A stretch of 64,000 bases of DNA from Rotaria sp. Silwood1 (lineage: Eukaryota > Rotifera > Eurotatoria > Philodinida > Philodinidae): assembly GCA_905250075.1 (NCBI GenBank), contig CAJNOP010000030.1, positions 313,788-377,787 of the forward strand. The letters run 5' to 3'. This document shows positions 35,301 to 47,802 of the stretch, piece after piece; within the stretch, counting starts at the first letter, position 1, and each line of letters opens with the position of its first letter. The notes under the pieces are model-generated. The model had not been told where the DNA came from. It saw only the letters and a program-made list of their open reading frames with translations, and did not search any database. A program made the position numbers and the translations under genes.

Positions 35301-36938
35301 AAATGTTTGTTGTATCTATTGAAGAACCATCAAAAATAATTATGTAAGAGAAAGATGTGAACCCAGTTTTGCCCTTAAGGTACTGTTTATTTTTCAATAT
35401 TTTTTTATCGTTCTATAGAGAAAAAAATGTTGCCTAAAATATGCAAAATTCAGCTTGAAACTCTTCAATTTTGAATCCTAACAAGAGATAAAAAGTTATT
35501 AAACGAACATTTTAGACTCCAGGAAAGAATCATTTTTTCATTTATATGTTAACCTTATAAAAATAACTTATTTTCTTTAGTGTTTTATTCTTCATCTTTT
35601 AGTATAACTAATAGAAGATTTTAAATAATTTGTCGAAGCAAAAAAACAAAAATAACTTTACAGGATATTTTTTGTCGTTGTTTCTTGTAAACATATGAAA
35701 GTGATGAAAAGTCAGAATTACCTAACTTTGGAAAGAAACAGTTTTAAACACTCAAATTTTTGAGTTGATGATTTCAGAAATCGATTCATCAAATGCACAA
35801 ACAAAAGAGAACTTTTTTAATCGAGTATCTCGTATAATCGGTGATTTTCTAATTTTTTTTTTGTTTTTGAATATTTTACATACAAACACATAATATATTT
35901 ACCTGATCCACTTGCATATGGAGCAGAACCAACAACAAGTACAACAATAAAAGTAGAATAAATAACAGACCAAAATATAAACATAAAATATCTAAAAAAC
36001 CAAGCACTAACTGTTAATCCATCCATACCGAATATATCCGACCATGATCTCCACTTAATTAATATAATTTACAAATATTTTTTTTTATATTAGTTCTAAG
36101 AATCACTTACATATTTACATATTTCATTATTAACTTCATCAAATTGAACATCTCGTGATCCCCAACAACATTGTTCTCGATTAAGCCAAAATGCTGATGT
36201 ACAAACGCCTGTTCTCCAATGACTCATCCATTTAGCTCCAATATCAACAAAACCAGCTACAGTACCTATTTAAACCAATATATATATATATAGGAATGAT
36301 ACAAAATTCAATATTATTTACCAGCTGATATACCAACTAATAAAACACAAAGCCATCCACTCCATGCATCAAACCAAAAGATGAATCTTTTTTTCCAACT
36401 TTGTCTTCTTTGTGCACGTAAATTTCGATGTCGTATACGATTACGCATTAAATCTTTTAACCAATCGATTGTTTCAAAATTTTCATAATGTTTACGAACA
36501 ACATATGTTACATTAGTTACTAAATAAAAATAAAATACAAATAATTCAATTAGAAAATTTTTCATGCAAAAAATAAAATCTTTTTACTTTGTTCATCATC
36601 ATGTTTATTATCAAATCTACTTCTAACATCATGATTATTATCAATCATAGTAACAGAAGTTGTACCACCTGATGTACCACCAGTTAAATCACATTCTTCA
36701 CCACTATCATCTTCATCTAGAGTAGGATAATCTTTTTCAGTTTGATGTTTGATATTATCATCTTCATCACCGTCCATACTAGGTACAGGTGAAAGATTAA
36801 ATCGAGCACGACTATCTATTGATGGATCACCTAGAGAAAAAACATCCATGTATTTGCTTTATGCGAATCAAGTATTTTCTGCATACGATTTAATTTTCTT
36901 TCACTCCCACCACTACCCGGACTGCTTGGTGATGCCAT
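32330..36938 (-). CDS. CLC-3/4/5-type endosomal 2Cl-/H+ exchanger, one-base frameshift
   Basis: Ten minus-strand exons: 36917-36938, 36588-36830, 36322-36519, 36111-36265, 35903-36053, 34422-34594, 33822-34344, 33057-33568, 32490-32994, 32330-32417. Together they give about 856 residues if one base is restored. Visible hallmarks are FETIDWL and DAWSGW before helix [16 protein letters not shown] (anion selectivity), GKEGPFVH (gating Glu), LEEISYYFP (proton Glu), [14 protein letters not shown], and two C-terminal CBS domains ([29 protein letters not shown]). These features place it with the intracellular CLC-3/4/5 exchangers that acidify and load endosomes with chloride. In exon 34422-34594 the frame slips: GGTTTATAATG reads to a stop, and one more T would restore [10 protein letters not shown]. 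This is probably an assembly homopolymer error. Intron 5 (1.3 kb) holds an inverted-repeat element. Confidence 0.9.
34998..35326. mobile_element. Inverted-repeat (MITE-like) element in CLC intron 5
   Basis: The left arm TCAATAGAAAAGACAAACAT... and the inverted right arm TCAATAGATACAACAAACAT... match imperfectly over about 110 bp, sharing ACAAACATTTTTGTCGA. The centre contains TGAATCAAACACATTTTAGA, which recurs at 62264 in an FZR1 intron. No coding capacity. Target duplication not resolved. Confidence 0.6.
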
Positions 36939-39900
36939 ATATACGATAAGAGAAGGATAAGAGGAGAATCTAAGAATAAGAATGATCAGAAAAAGAGATT
37001 CTGTTGGTCAATAGTAAAAAGAAAAAAAAAAAAATCGCACTGAGTAACTGAGTTTTTTAATGTACAGGTGTTACTGGTAGTGCATGCATCATGTGCGAAT
37101 ATAACCATGATGATTTTAATGTTTTTCATCGTTCTTTATCGCTTTCTATGTCTCTCTTTCTTCTAACATTCTTACACATATTCATTCATTTCTTTTTTCA
37201 TTAACTATCATGTTTGTTCTTTCTTTCAAGGTAAAAAAATAAACAACTATATACGAGTCATTGTGATTTAATAAATGATGAAGATGAAAGGAAATATACG
37301 AGATAACTGAGAAAAATATTTAAAAAAATATGATATATCATCATATACATCACCATGTACTTTGTTTGATATCCCTATAAAATAGTAGTTTTATTTTTCA
37401 AGATGATCTGTTCTTAATGATTAAAAATTAATAAAAAAAAAAATATTCATAAAATTAAACAAAAAAAGATTTTGTTCTTCGAATACTTATAAAGTATTAT
37501 CATTGATAACTTATTCTTTCTAAATATTATTTTGTAAAAATCGATATAAATAAGTTTCATTTCATATTTAGTATTTCGTTACATATATTCTCAATTATAT
37601 AATCATTGAAATTTTTCTACATTGAATACATTATCTAAATGGTCACTCACGGCTAGTAAATTGACTTATAGATATGAAAAAATATTATTCTTTCTTCTTT
37701 TCTTTCTTTCTTTTTATTCCTAGTCAACATTGATATATTCATTTATCATTGACCTTGAAATAAACAATGTACGTGGTTTTCTTTTCATATGTACACTGAT
37801 CGACCGACTAAAGCATATGATACTACGTGTTTTTATCTTAAAAACAATAGAAATAAAAACAAACATGTGATGTTTTTTTCATTGTAATATATTTACTATG
37901 CATATGAAAAAGAAAATTAAATTTTAGAAATATTCAAAAGTCTTCCTAAGAAAGATTAAAACAGTTTTATTTATCCAAAGAGGAAAACTTCAAAATAAAC
38001 ACCAAAAAAAAGTCATATGCCGAAAGTGTCGATCTTCATTCAAATCAGCATACTTTACTATCTTTCTCAGATTGCTTTTCTCTCATTTTTGTCTTCATTC
38101 TCATCTTTTCAATTTTTTTGTTTCCCTTATAACATATATATATATATACAATTGCATGTAGTAACAAACTACAAGGTAGAAACATAGGTCATATGGTATG
38201 GATTCTCAAAAGAGATTTTATAAGTTTAAGATAAAAAAGAGCATGAATGAAAAGCTACTAGTATATCAAAAAGAAAATATTCATGGGATAAATAACAGCT
38301 GCTTTATATCGAAGATCATTCGATAGGTATGCAGATGCATATATAATAATATTACCGCAAAGTGATTTTTTTTTTTAATATTGATGAGTTAATATATATG
38401 ATTTGAAAATTTCAATTATTCAATTAAATATCGATATAAATAAGAGAGAAATTGAAGCACAAGCTGTTTCTCCTTCATATCGATAAACTCTTATTTTCTT
38501 TTTTTATGATCAGTTAAGTTGACGTTTGTGATACAGAAAAAGTATGAGCAATTTTTTATTCCAAAGTTTTATTTAATGTTTCAAATAAAAGTGTTTGTAT
38601 TAAATAAAAAAATTAAGATTTAGACATATGTTTATTTCATAGATCGACTATTTAAATACATCTTGTTAGTTTCAAAATTAAGAATTGAATTATTAGAACT
38701 TCTTTTTTTCGAACAGATTATTCATGTTCTTTTTTTCTTTTTACAAAACTATAAACAATGTCGAGTTAGTTTTTAAACACATTGTCTACAAAACTTGTTT
38801 ATAGAAAACATGTGACGAAGCACGTTGAATATGAATAGAAAAGCAAAAAGTTACAACAGAAAAAAAAAAAAGAAAATATGCAAAAGACTATTTGAAGAGA
38901 TGAATCAATCAATATCAATTAAATAAACATTTATATATAGCACATGATAGTATTTGGACTTTTTTTTGCTTTTACGTATTTTATTTATTGTTTTTATTTA
39001 TTCTTAATATAGAATCGAATAATAATGTCCATTGATTACGTATATTTAAATGAATCATCAATTGATAATAATATTCAATGTTCTATTCATAATGATCCAT
39101 TTTAAAAACTATATACAACATCATGTGATCATATTTTGTATTTATAAATGTATTAAACAATAGATTGAAATAAATAAAACCTATCTTCTATTTTAACACA
39201 GTTAATGATTTAACACATGTTAAAAATACGTTTAATATTAAATAATAATCTTTTAGTAAAATGTAAATCTGTAAAAGAAAAAAAAACGAATAGAACTTAT
39301 GAATTTTGATGAACATTTTTAAAATATAAAAATCAATCAAAATAATATTATCAATTTATTCAAACCCCGTGATATATTATGAGTTTTATTTCTAGGAAAT
39401 TTTTGCAACATTTTTGATTCGTCAATATCTATTATTTATAAGTATTCGATAACTCTAATGATTATATATTTAATCAATCAAATATATGTGCATTTTTTTC
39501 ATAAACGTGACAATAATCTCTCTTAAACACTTATAAAAGATCTTGAAATTAAATATTATTTATCATCACAATAAAAACAAAAAAATAATTCACTCAACAA
39601 TAATTTCATTTAAATTATAATGTAACAAAAGCTATTGAACTACCATCTTGAATGAATATTGTTAAAATTGAATTCTCTATTCTAAATAATTTCTTTTTTT
39701 GTTTATATTGGAATGAATTCAATTAAGATATAGAATAAATAAATAATTTAGATGATAGTTTTGTTTTTTTTTTCAAAAGAGAAATATTTATTTTGATTTA
39801 ACTAGTTATACAGTTAGGAGAAACATTCTGTATGATTTTTAAAAAACATTGTTTAATTATTGAGAAAATTAATATTTTCCAATATGATAGCAAAAGAATT

Positions 39901-41074
39901 TATTACACTTTCTTCATCAATACTTCAATGTCTGATTTCTAAAAGTTTTTTCTATTGAATTATTTCATTTTTTTGATAGCCTGAATGATTTTTCTCCAAG
40001 AAACAGAAGACACTGTTCGATAGAGCGTACGAGACACTGTTCAGCAGAGCCTCCGATTAGAAAATTTACTTGAGAGTATCAAAATACAATTCGATCGGAT
40101 CTGAATCTGACATTTTTAGACTCTAGTGACTCTGCTGTGTTGCAGCAATGAATTAAACTAGGACTGATCATCTTTCGAACATTATACTGAAGTTAACATC
40201 TTAAATCTAATTTTGGCATGAAAAAAATCCGTTTTTTCTCCATGGTTTTTGAGATAATACTTGATATCTTATCAAGACTCTGAGATCTCAATTCGATTCA
40301 AAATTGTAATCTATACTGAGAGTATTTATTCATTTTAGCAAGCCAACTTTCGATTCGAGTATCAGTGGAAAACATTGAAATCATCTAAAAATTTTATGAA
40401 TATTGTGAGGATGAACCCCACATGCCAAACAATTAGTACAGCGACTTTGAGCAAATATAGTATCGATAATCGAAAAAAAAATATATATGCCAATCAAGAT
40501 TCTTTTACATATTGACGTATAATCATTCGTTATTGCTAAACATTTTTCTAGATATGCAATGAATTCGTCACTTATTAAAATATTTGGAAATGATAATTGA
40601 ACTTTCTTATTTTAGCTTGAATACTACTTATCTTGTCATAGTATCGTGTAATGTACTACTCGTCATTCGAAAAATAAAAATATTTTGACATATCAAATGT
40701 GCAAATTATTTTCATCGTTTGATTTTATATTTGACAAAAACTAGTATTCGACTTATATTTACATCGTTGATTATCATTGTTGACCAAAAAGAAGAATTTA
40801 GAACTTCTAAAGACAAATAATTGTATATGTTGAAATATGAAAACAAAATAAAACACAGTTGTTCTATTTCCATCGAGTTAATATAAACATTTCCTAATGA
40901 ATTTCCTTTATTCAATAATAAAGATTCAATGAAGTTTTTTTTTTTTTGCATTTTTTATAAGTTCCGAAAGAGAAGAGTTTTGAAGAAATAGTAAGGAAAA
41001 AAAATCGAGATGTGATTAAGAACTAAAAAAGTTTAATTCATGCGCGAGTTCTCTTTTTTACGCCATTAAATGCT
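36939..41074. other. Four-kilobase AT-rich intergenic region
   Basis: Upstream of the CLC gene and downstream of the small orphan gene. It consists of poly-A/T runs and (TA)n patches. No splice-consistent gene, recognisable domain or clear repeat border found. Confidence 0.5.
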
Positions 41075-41621
41075 TTAATATGTTTTGCCAGCTTTCGTTT
41101 GTTTGCTGCTTGTATATTTTTCTGTAATTGTATTATTGCGACTTGTTCGATCATCTACAGATGATGACGATGTTTGAGTATTTCGATCTATAAATATAAT
41201 ATCAAACATCTTTATGTGGTCAAATTTAAGAAGAAAAAAAAATGAATCTAACTTGTTGCTTTTGTTGTCGATGTTGATGTTGATGCCGTTGCTGCTGTTG
41301 CTGCTGCTTGCCTTTTTTTAACTTCCTGTTGTATTCTTTCATTTATTTGATCCATTGTTTCAATTGGATAATCAAGTTCTTTTTGAATTTGACGTATTGG
41401 TCGCGTTATTATTTGTCGTCGATGCCGTTCATTTTCATCTTCTTCAGAATTTAAATTTAAACTTGATAATAAACGATCTGATGCTTCACGTGTATGTTCA
41501 TATCCCTATTTAACAAAAAAGAAAAACGAAAAATAAAATATAAACAAAATAAACAATTTACTTTTGCACGTAGAATTGCTTCTTTTTCTAAGCGTCGAAC
41601 TTTTCTTGATGTTCCTAACAT
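41075..41621 (-). CDS. Small Lys/Arg/Gln-rich protein, unrecognised
   Basis: Three exons join in frame: 41562-41621, 41253-41505 and 41075-41187, giving 141 residues; the introns are 56 and 65 bp. Consistent phases across both junctions (AAA|GGA; A|AT) argue for a real gene. It starts MLGTSRKVRRLEKEAILRAK, has an acidic patch (NSEEDENE), a helical middle (PIRQIQKELDYPIETMDQIN) that could form a short coiled coil, then an Ala/Thr/Ser-rich and basic tail. No membrane span or signal peptide. I do not recognise the family. The basic, disordered composition would suit a nuclear or cytoskeleton-associated protein, but that is speculation. Confidence 0.65.
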
Positions 41622-43205
41622 GTTTAGATAATTGCGCGTGATGTAAACCCTTTCCTATGCTTTACTATACTTCTTGTATTGCGTATAATAATAATAATAA
41701 TAATAACGAAGAAGAAAGCTATGGATTTCCTTTTTCTTTCGTCGCATGAGGATACAGTTACCGTTCCTATATCTATTAGAACTTGGATAAGGCAGAAAAA
41801 AACCATCTTACAGACGAAAGAAACAGAAAAAGAAAAAAAAATGTATATTATTGGTATGTCCCATATATCTTTATACTCATTGATACGTATAATACAAAAT
41901 AACAAAAAGTTAGTATATGACATCATATATACAGAACGACAATATGCAGTTAACAGACAGATTTTTACTTAACCAAACACACAATAGATGGTGACTTCTA
42001 GAATCTTCGAAGTACTTCATGAGTTGTTTTTTGTTTGTTTCTACTAACAAATGGAGAAAATAAGATACAAATCTGTAAGCATTATAACATATGTGAAATT
42101 GAAAAAAAAAAAGGATAACGTTTATCAACAATCATATTTTTAAATACAAGCTGTTAAATGATTTTAATAATAGGATCCATATATGATGAAAGATTCTTTA
42201 TTTTTAAGGTGAAACATGATTCTTTATTGATCTATGTCGTTTTTAATAATATATGTTGTTCGTATTTTCGAAACATTATTCGAAAAGAGTATGAGTATAT
42301 ATATGACACATTACTCTTCGATCACATCCAAATAGAGTATAGATCTTGTCTATATACTATTCGTATGATTTGAAAGATCGGATTCATTCATTTTTATGAA
42401 GAATAGTTAAATCGATCTGATCAGCATTGAGGGGGAAAAAGAAGAAAATAACATAACGATTTGAAAAGTCATACTTTTCTTCTCTACAATGATAACTTTG
42501 AGTAGCATCCTGTTTTTCTTTTTTATTAATCTGAAAAACTAATATCTCGTTAGTCACTACATAGTAATACAATCAATAAATGCCTTTTATCGACGATAAA
42601 TATTTTGTTTGATTTATTATGTGATAAATTTTACGGAAACAAAAATCGGAGTAATATATATATCATTCTTCCTTTTATCTCTTGGTGGTTGCTGCTAGAT
42701 CCGTTCAATGTTTTGATATCTCTCATCTACAAAACTATTAGGAAATTCGCTAAAAGTATTCGATTCACTAGTTAACATGTTCGTTATTATATACATATAT
42801 ATTACCATAGCACATCTCCGAAATGCATTTTGTCTTCAAGTAAAAACAATTTTTAAGAAAAATTTCATTATTTTAAACTCATTGATTTTGTAGGTCATAC
42901 TTTTCAAATATAGAATAATGAATTAAAGAAAGAGACTTTTTTTTAGTAATCAATAGTTCATAAAGCTTTGTTTAACTGATATGGAACTAGTGGTGAATCA
43001 CATAGTTTCTGCTAATGTTTACATCGTTATATGTTCAGACGTAAAGAATTAAATGTTTTCTATACATGAATCTTTAATCGGTTTTATTATTAAAATTTTG
43101 TGCATTAAAACAAATGTTTGATTTTAAAAACACTAATCACATTTAAAATGAATCGAATAAAAAAAAAAGAATAAAAAAATAATTTTGTTTATTTTTGGCT
43201 AGAAT
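41622..43205. other. Intergenic between the orphan gene and the SLC13 gene
   Basis: Contains an (ATA/TAT)n microsatellite near 41680-41705 and overlapping open frames on both strands with no gene signals. Nothing else supported. Confidence 0.45.
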
Positions 43206-46200
43206 TTATTCGTTGAAACTGTCATTAAGTAACAATGTATTATTGAGAACTTCTACGAATGGACTAATTCGAAAGATCGGTGTTATCAATATCATAGATG
43301 CAATAAGAATTATAACAATACCAAACAGTTTCATAATGAGTCCAACTTTAATTAAGTCCATAATTCTGACATTGCCACTTGAGAATATCATCGCATTAGG
43401 TGGTGTAGCTATAAATAAAAGCCACTATAGAATTTACACAAAAAATAAAACATACCGATGGGCAACATGAATGAGAGTGAAACACCCATACATGATGGTA
43501 AAATAAGACGTGCTGCATGAATTCCTGTTGTTTTTGCCTATGAAAATAATGAGATGTATTGTTTATAACAATTACTACTTTAGTTATTGGGATGAAATTG
43601 AATATTAACAAGAAAAGTTTTACAGTTGATAAATTACTTTTGAGCTGCGGCTATATGTATCATGTAGATTCTAATAGACTATGAATATTCTGCAAAGAGT
43701 TATTTAGGATTATGGTTTTAGTCAGAAACAGAAGGAAAAATTATTTTCAAATTTCGACTTGAAAATTTGTACGCAGACAGAACTTAATGAGAACAATTTA
43801 TTGTTAAACTATCAGATATTTTGATATCCTGTTCTCCTAAAATAATAACATGAAACCTACTGCTGTTATAATAACAATGTATCTTCGCTGTAATAAGCTA
43901 AGAAATCGAATTTTTTTCTGAAGATATGCATAGCTCATTACGGTCTACATTAAACTTTTAAAACTATACTCCGGAAATAATCATATTTTAAAATTATTAT
44001 CAATCCTTATAAAACTTTTACAACAAAATGTAATTCTCTTACTCATATGAGAAAATTCTTTTGACTTCTTTTAAGACTTTTATAATTTAGTAGAATCGAT
44101 TTTATGAAAGAATTCAAAAAGAAAAAATTGATAATAGATAAAAATATTTCTTACAATGCTATCAAGTATCGGAAATAGAATAGTTGCACAGGCAAGATTA
44201 CTTGTAAATTCAGTGAATATTGCACTCAATACAATAATAATAAAAATAATAGTAATATCAGAAGCTCCAACAATAAATTGAAGAAAAGTAGCTATTGTGT
44301 CCGATAGATTCGATGCCTAAAGTAACGATGACACGTATAGAAGAAAACAAAAATAATTCATTTGCAATTTACTTTGAATCCTTCAGCAATAGCCAAACCG
44401 GCGCCTTGTAACATAAATACACCCCAAGGAAAATTTTTGGATAAATGATCCCAACGAATAATAGGTTGATATTTCCATTGTTCTAGGACAATTGTTAAAT
44501 TAAGAATTCTAATATCATTTCAAAAATAAAAAGCAATGGGTTTGACTATTTTTTGTATAACTTTTCATAGAAACAACATAGAAACGACCTAAACATTTCA
44601 TCGTTCAATCCATGGAAAATTGTTTTTCAAAAAACCGCTCAAAACCGCGGTTTTTTTCATTCGACCACGGTTTTACTAGGGGGAACCGCGGTTTAGATTG
44701 GATAACCACAGTTGATGGCGGCTTTTTTGAACCGCCGTTTTCTGAAACCGCGTTGCTCGTATTCAGGACCGCGGTTCTAAATACCGGCGTATTCAACGGT
44801 CTAAAAAATTGCGACATAGTTATTGGAAACCGCGGTATTGCATAATCCGGTATTCAACGGTTTTTAAAATCGCAGTATAGTTCTTAGTAACCGCGGTGGC
44901 AAATACCGCGGAATTGAGCGGTTTCAAAAATCGCGGTATAGTCATTACTAACGGTGGTGGCAAATACCGCGGTGTTGAGTAGTTTCAAAAACCGCGGTAT
45001 AACCATCAGTAACTGCGGTGGCAAATAACGCGGTATTAAGCGACTTCAAAAACCGCGGTATAGTCATTAGTAACCTCGGTGGCAAATACCGCGATATTGA
45101 GCGGTTTCAAAAACCGTGGTATAGCCATCAGTAACCGCGGTGGCAAATACAACGGTATTGAGCGACTTCGAAAACCGCGGTATAGAAATCAGTAATTGCG
45201 GTGATAAACAACACGGTATTGATCGGTTTCAAAAATCGCCGTATAGTCATTCGTAACCGCGGTGACAAATACCACGGTATTCAGCGGTCTTAGAAACCGC
45301 GGTGTGCCGCCGAATAACCGCGTTATTGATAACCGCAGCTTTCAGCTGAAGAACCGCGCTATGCCTGGTGCTTATACCATCGTAATGGAATGTGTAAGGA
45401 CGAAGAGGATGTCGTGCCCTGCTATTTTCATGAAATTTTTAAATAAGTTTTCTTATTCTATCTCTCACTACAATGTAACTTTGTGGTAATGGAACTTCAA
45501 AAAGTTCACTAGAGTACCCCTCGAAGGGTGGCTCACCTGAACGTTTTCGAAAGTTCAGGTGACTCTGGTCATATTTGTGTCAGGTGTGGCTACGAAAACC
45601 GCGGTATATAGCGGTCCAATAAACCGCGGTTTCCAGCGGTTCAGAAAAGCGCGAAAGTCAGACCTTTTATGCGGTTTTGAATACCGATGAAAACCGCGGT
45701 GTGAAATTACCGCGGTTCTTGACGGTTTTGAAAAACGCATAAAAGGTCTGACTTTCGCGGTTTCGAAAACCGTTGATTACCGCCGTTTGTGAAACCGGGG
45801 TTTCGAGCGGTTTTTCACAAAAAAATTTTCCATGGGAAGAGGAGAACGTCAGGTCATTAAAAAGTTATTCAAAAAACAATCAAGTTCATTACTTTTTGAA
45901 AACGAGAATATTTATTTAGACTGTATCTTACTACTAAATGGATTTTTATTTGGTAGAAAGAGTGGTAATGTACCAATGAATATAGCAATTGTAGCATCCG
46001 TAACATAACTAAACAATAATTGAAATGATCATCGAGATAAACATAATAATTTTTCAGTTTACTCTTTTCGAAAAATGATTGCCCAACCAGGATAGCTTGA
46101 AAAATCACGTGTTACCCAAAGGATTACCATAATAAAAAATAATATGGCTATTATATATTCTCGCCAACTGAGACTACCCAATTCTTCATATTGTTTTTTC

Positions 46201-47802
46201 AGAACAGACTTTAAATGTTTTTGAGATTCTAAAATATTTTTATCTACTTTAATCCATGGTAATAATCTAAAAGAGATTTATTTTTATTAAGATAATATTT
46301 AATATATGTATGAGAAATATTACTCTCTATGATTATACAAAAGTTGTAACCATAACCAACAGATAATGAGCATGATGATACCAATTGGTAATGCAAATAA
46401 AAGAAAATTGGTAAAACTGATTTCAAATGCATGAGATCCTTTGGAATAATTCCTAATTTAAAGAACACAAAACAAAACTAGTTTAGCAAAAAAAGATTCA
46501 TATTATACAAGTATTTACTCATCAGCAAATCCTTTAACAAAAATATTTGGACCAGTTCCAACTAAAGTTGATAAACCACCAATAGCTGCACTATAGGCTA
46601 CAGCGATGAGATAAGCTTTAAAAGAAAGTCGATAATTTCATTTATTACAATTTTGATTCAAATAAATTAACTATACCAGTTTTAAGTTGTCTATAATCGA
46701 CATGATTTGTCGGCGTAGAATTTAATTCAATATTTGAGGAACGATCATATTGATCACTAGAAAACGAAAGTTTACGTACAGTTGAGAAAAAATAGAAAAC
46801 TATCATGTTAATTAAAAGTTAGAATAGATAAAACTATGCTCAATTTTTTTAGAAATCAACTCACTGAATTACTTGTCTATTTAAATCAATTATAACATTA
46901 TCTTGAATTTTGAGAATTTCTTTTGTCGAATCTTCAATACATGTTTGTAAATCTGTCGAAACTTCAAATAAGAATATTGATTATTTATTTAAATGCATAG
47001 AATCAAAAATGTTCATACTCTCACATTCAAGAGGCAGAATTTCTTTCGATTGTCGATGATCTTGAATTTTATCAGTTACTGATTTTTCTTGTGTTTCTTG
47101 TTGATGATTTTGAAGTTCATCGATAATGGCAATCGCTGCCGGTATCATGATACTTGTTGCTGCCGAATTATTGATCCACATACTCAAAAAAGCAGTCACT
47201 CCCATTAGTCCAGCCATGCTCCTATTAACGAATAAAATTCAATTATTTCAATACTATGTAAAAAAAAAAAACAGAAGAAGAATAGTACATACCACTTGAT
47301 TGATGAACCAACAATGCTAAGAACAAATAATCCTAATCGTCGATGCAAATGAACGTGTTCCATAGCATGAGCTAACATCATGCTTCCGACAAATAATGTT
47401 GTTATTTCCTAAGAAAATTTCAGTATGATAAAAAAAGACAAATAACATTTACTCACTTTGAAATAGTTCAAGCCTACTTCATCACTACGTATAATACCTG
47501 CCAATGGGAAGAAAAAAAGTGGCAATATAGAAGTTACGGCATATGGCATTGCTTCGGATACCCAATAAACAGTAAGAAGAAGTACAATATAAGCGCATCG
47601 TGCTTGCTAAAAAAGAATCAGAAACAAAAAAAAAAAAAAAGAAAAGTATTCTCTTGCTGTATTATAATGTAAAATAGAAACTAGTGCTTACAGTCGTATT
47701 AACAATGAGCGGAAGAGGTAATAGGATAAGTGGTGTGAGAAAAATGATCAATAATCGCCAACGATATTTGATTAGTTTTATTTTGTCAGAAATTATTGTC
47801 AT
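43206..47802 (-). CDS. SLC13/DASS-family sodium-coupled anion transporter
   Basis: Fourteen exons on the minus strand: 47692-47802, 47457-47606, 47293-47408, 47019-47221, 46865-46961, 46677-46756, 46519-46615, 46324-46452, 46063-46266, 45932-46008, 44372-44482, 44155-44316, 43456-43537, 43206-43408. They encode about 606 residues with many membrane spans. Diagnostic blocks are YWVSEAMPYAVTS, FLSMWINNSAATSIMIP (first SNT-type motif), YSAAIGGLSTLVGTGPNIF, VTRDFSSYPGW, FTSNLACATILFPIL (second SNT motif) and ATPPNAMIF near the end. The family imports citrate, succinate or sulfate with Na+ at the plasma membrane; the substrate here is not predictable. By my count, exon 44372-44482 is one base longer than the frame needs near 44400, either a one-base insertion or my miscount. 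A 1.2-kb satellite-bearing element occupies the intron at 44483-45931. Confidence 0.9.
44610..45835. mobile_element. Satellite-bearing inverted-repeat element in SLC13 intron
   Basis: Ends are CCATGGAAAATTGTTTTTCA and the inverted CCATGGAAAATTTTTTTGTG, each followed by AAAACCGCTC. The interior is built from ACCGCGGT palindromes and includes a tandem array of a roughly 61-bp unit (44826-45302). A hairpin near 45520-45560 (TTCAGGTGACTC/GGCTCACCTGAA-like) lies towards the right end. No transposase. It shares GCGAAAGTCAGACCTTTTA-type sequence with the small element at 6526-6706. The target duplication is unclear. Confidence 0.8.
44826..45302. repeat. Tandem array, about 61-bp unit, ACCGCGGT-rich
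   Basis: About seven to eight diverged copies. Each contains AACCGCGGTGGCAAATACCG, then GGTATTGAGCGGTTTCAAAA, then CCGCGGTATAGTCAT. The motif shifts by one position per 60 bases in the numbering, which gives the 61-bp period. Copies differ by many substitutions but few indels. Confidence 0.85.

Noticed and set aside
44605-45740. Several frames of 60-77 codons on both strands
   Set aside because: All are by-products of the ACCGCGGT palindromic array, which is open in several frames at once.
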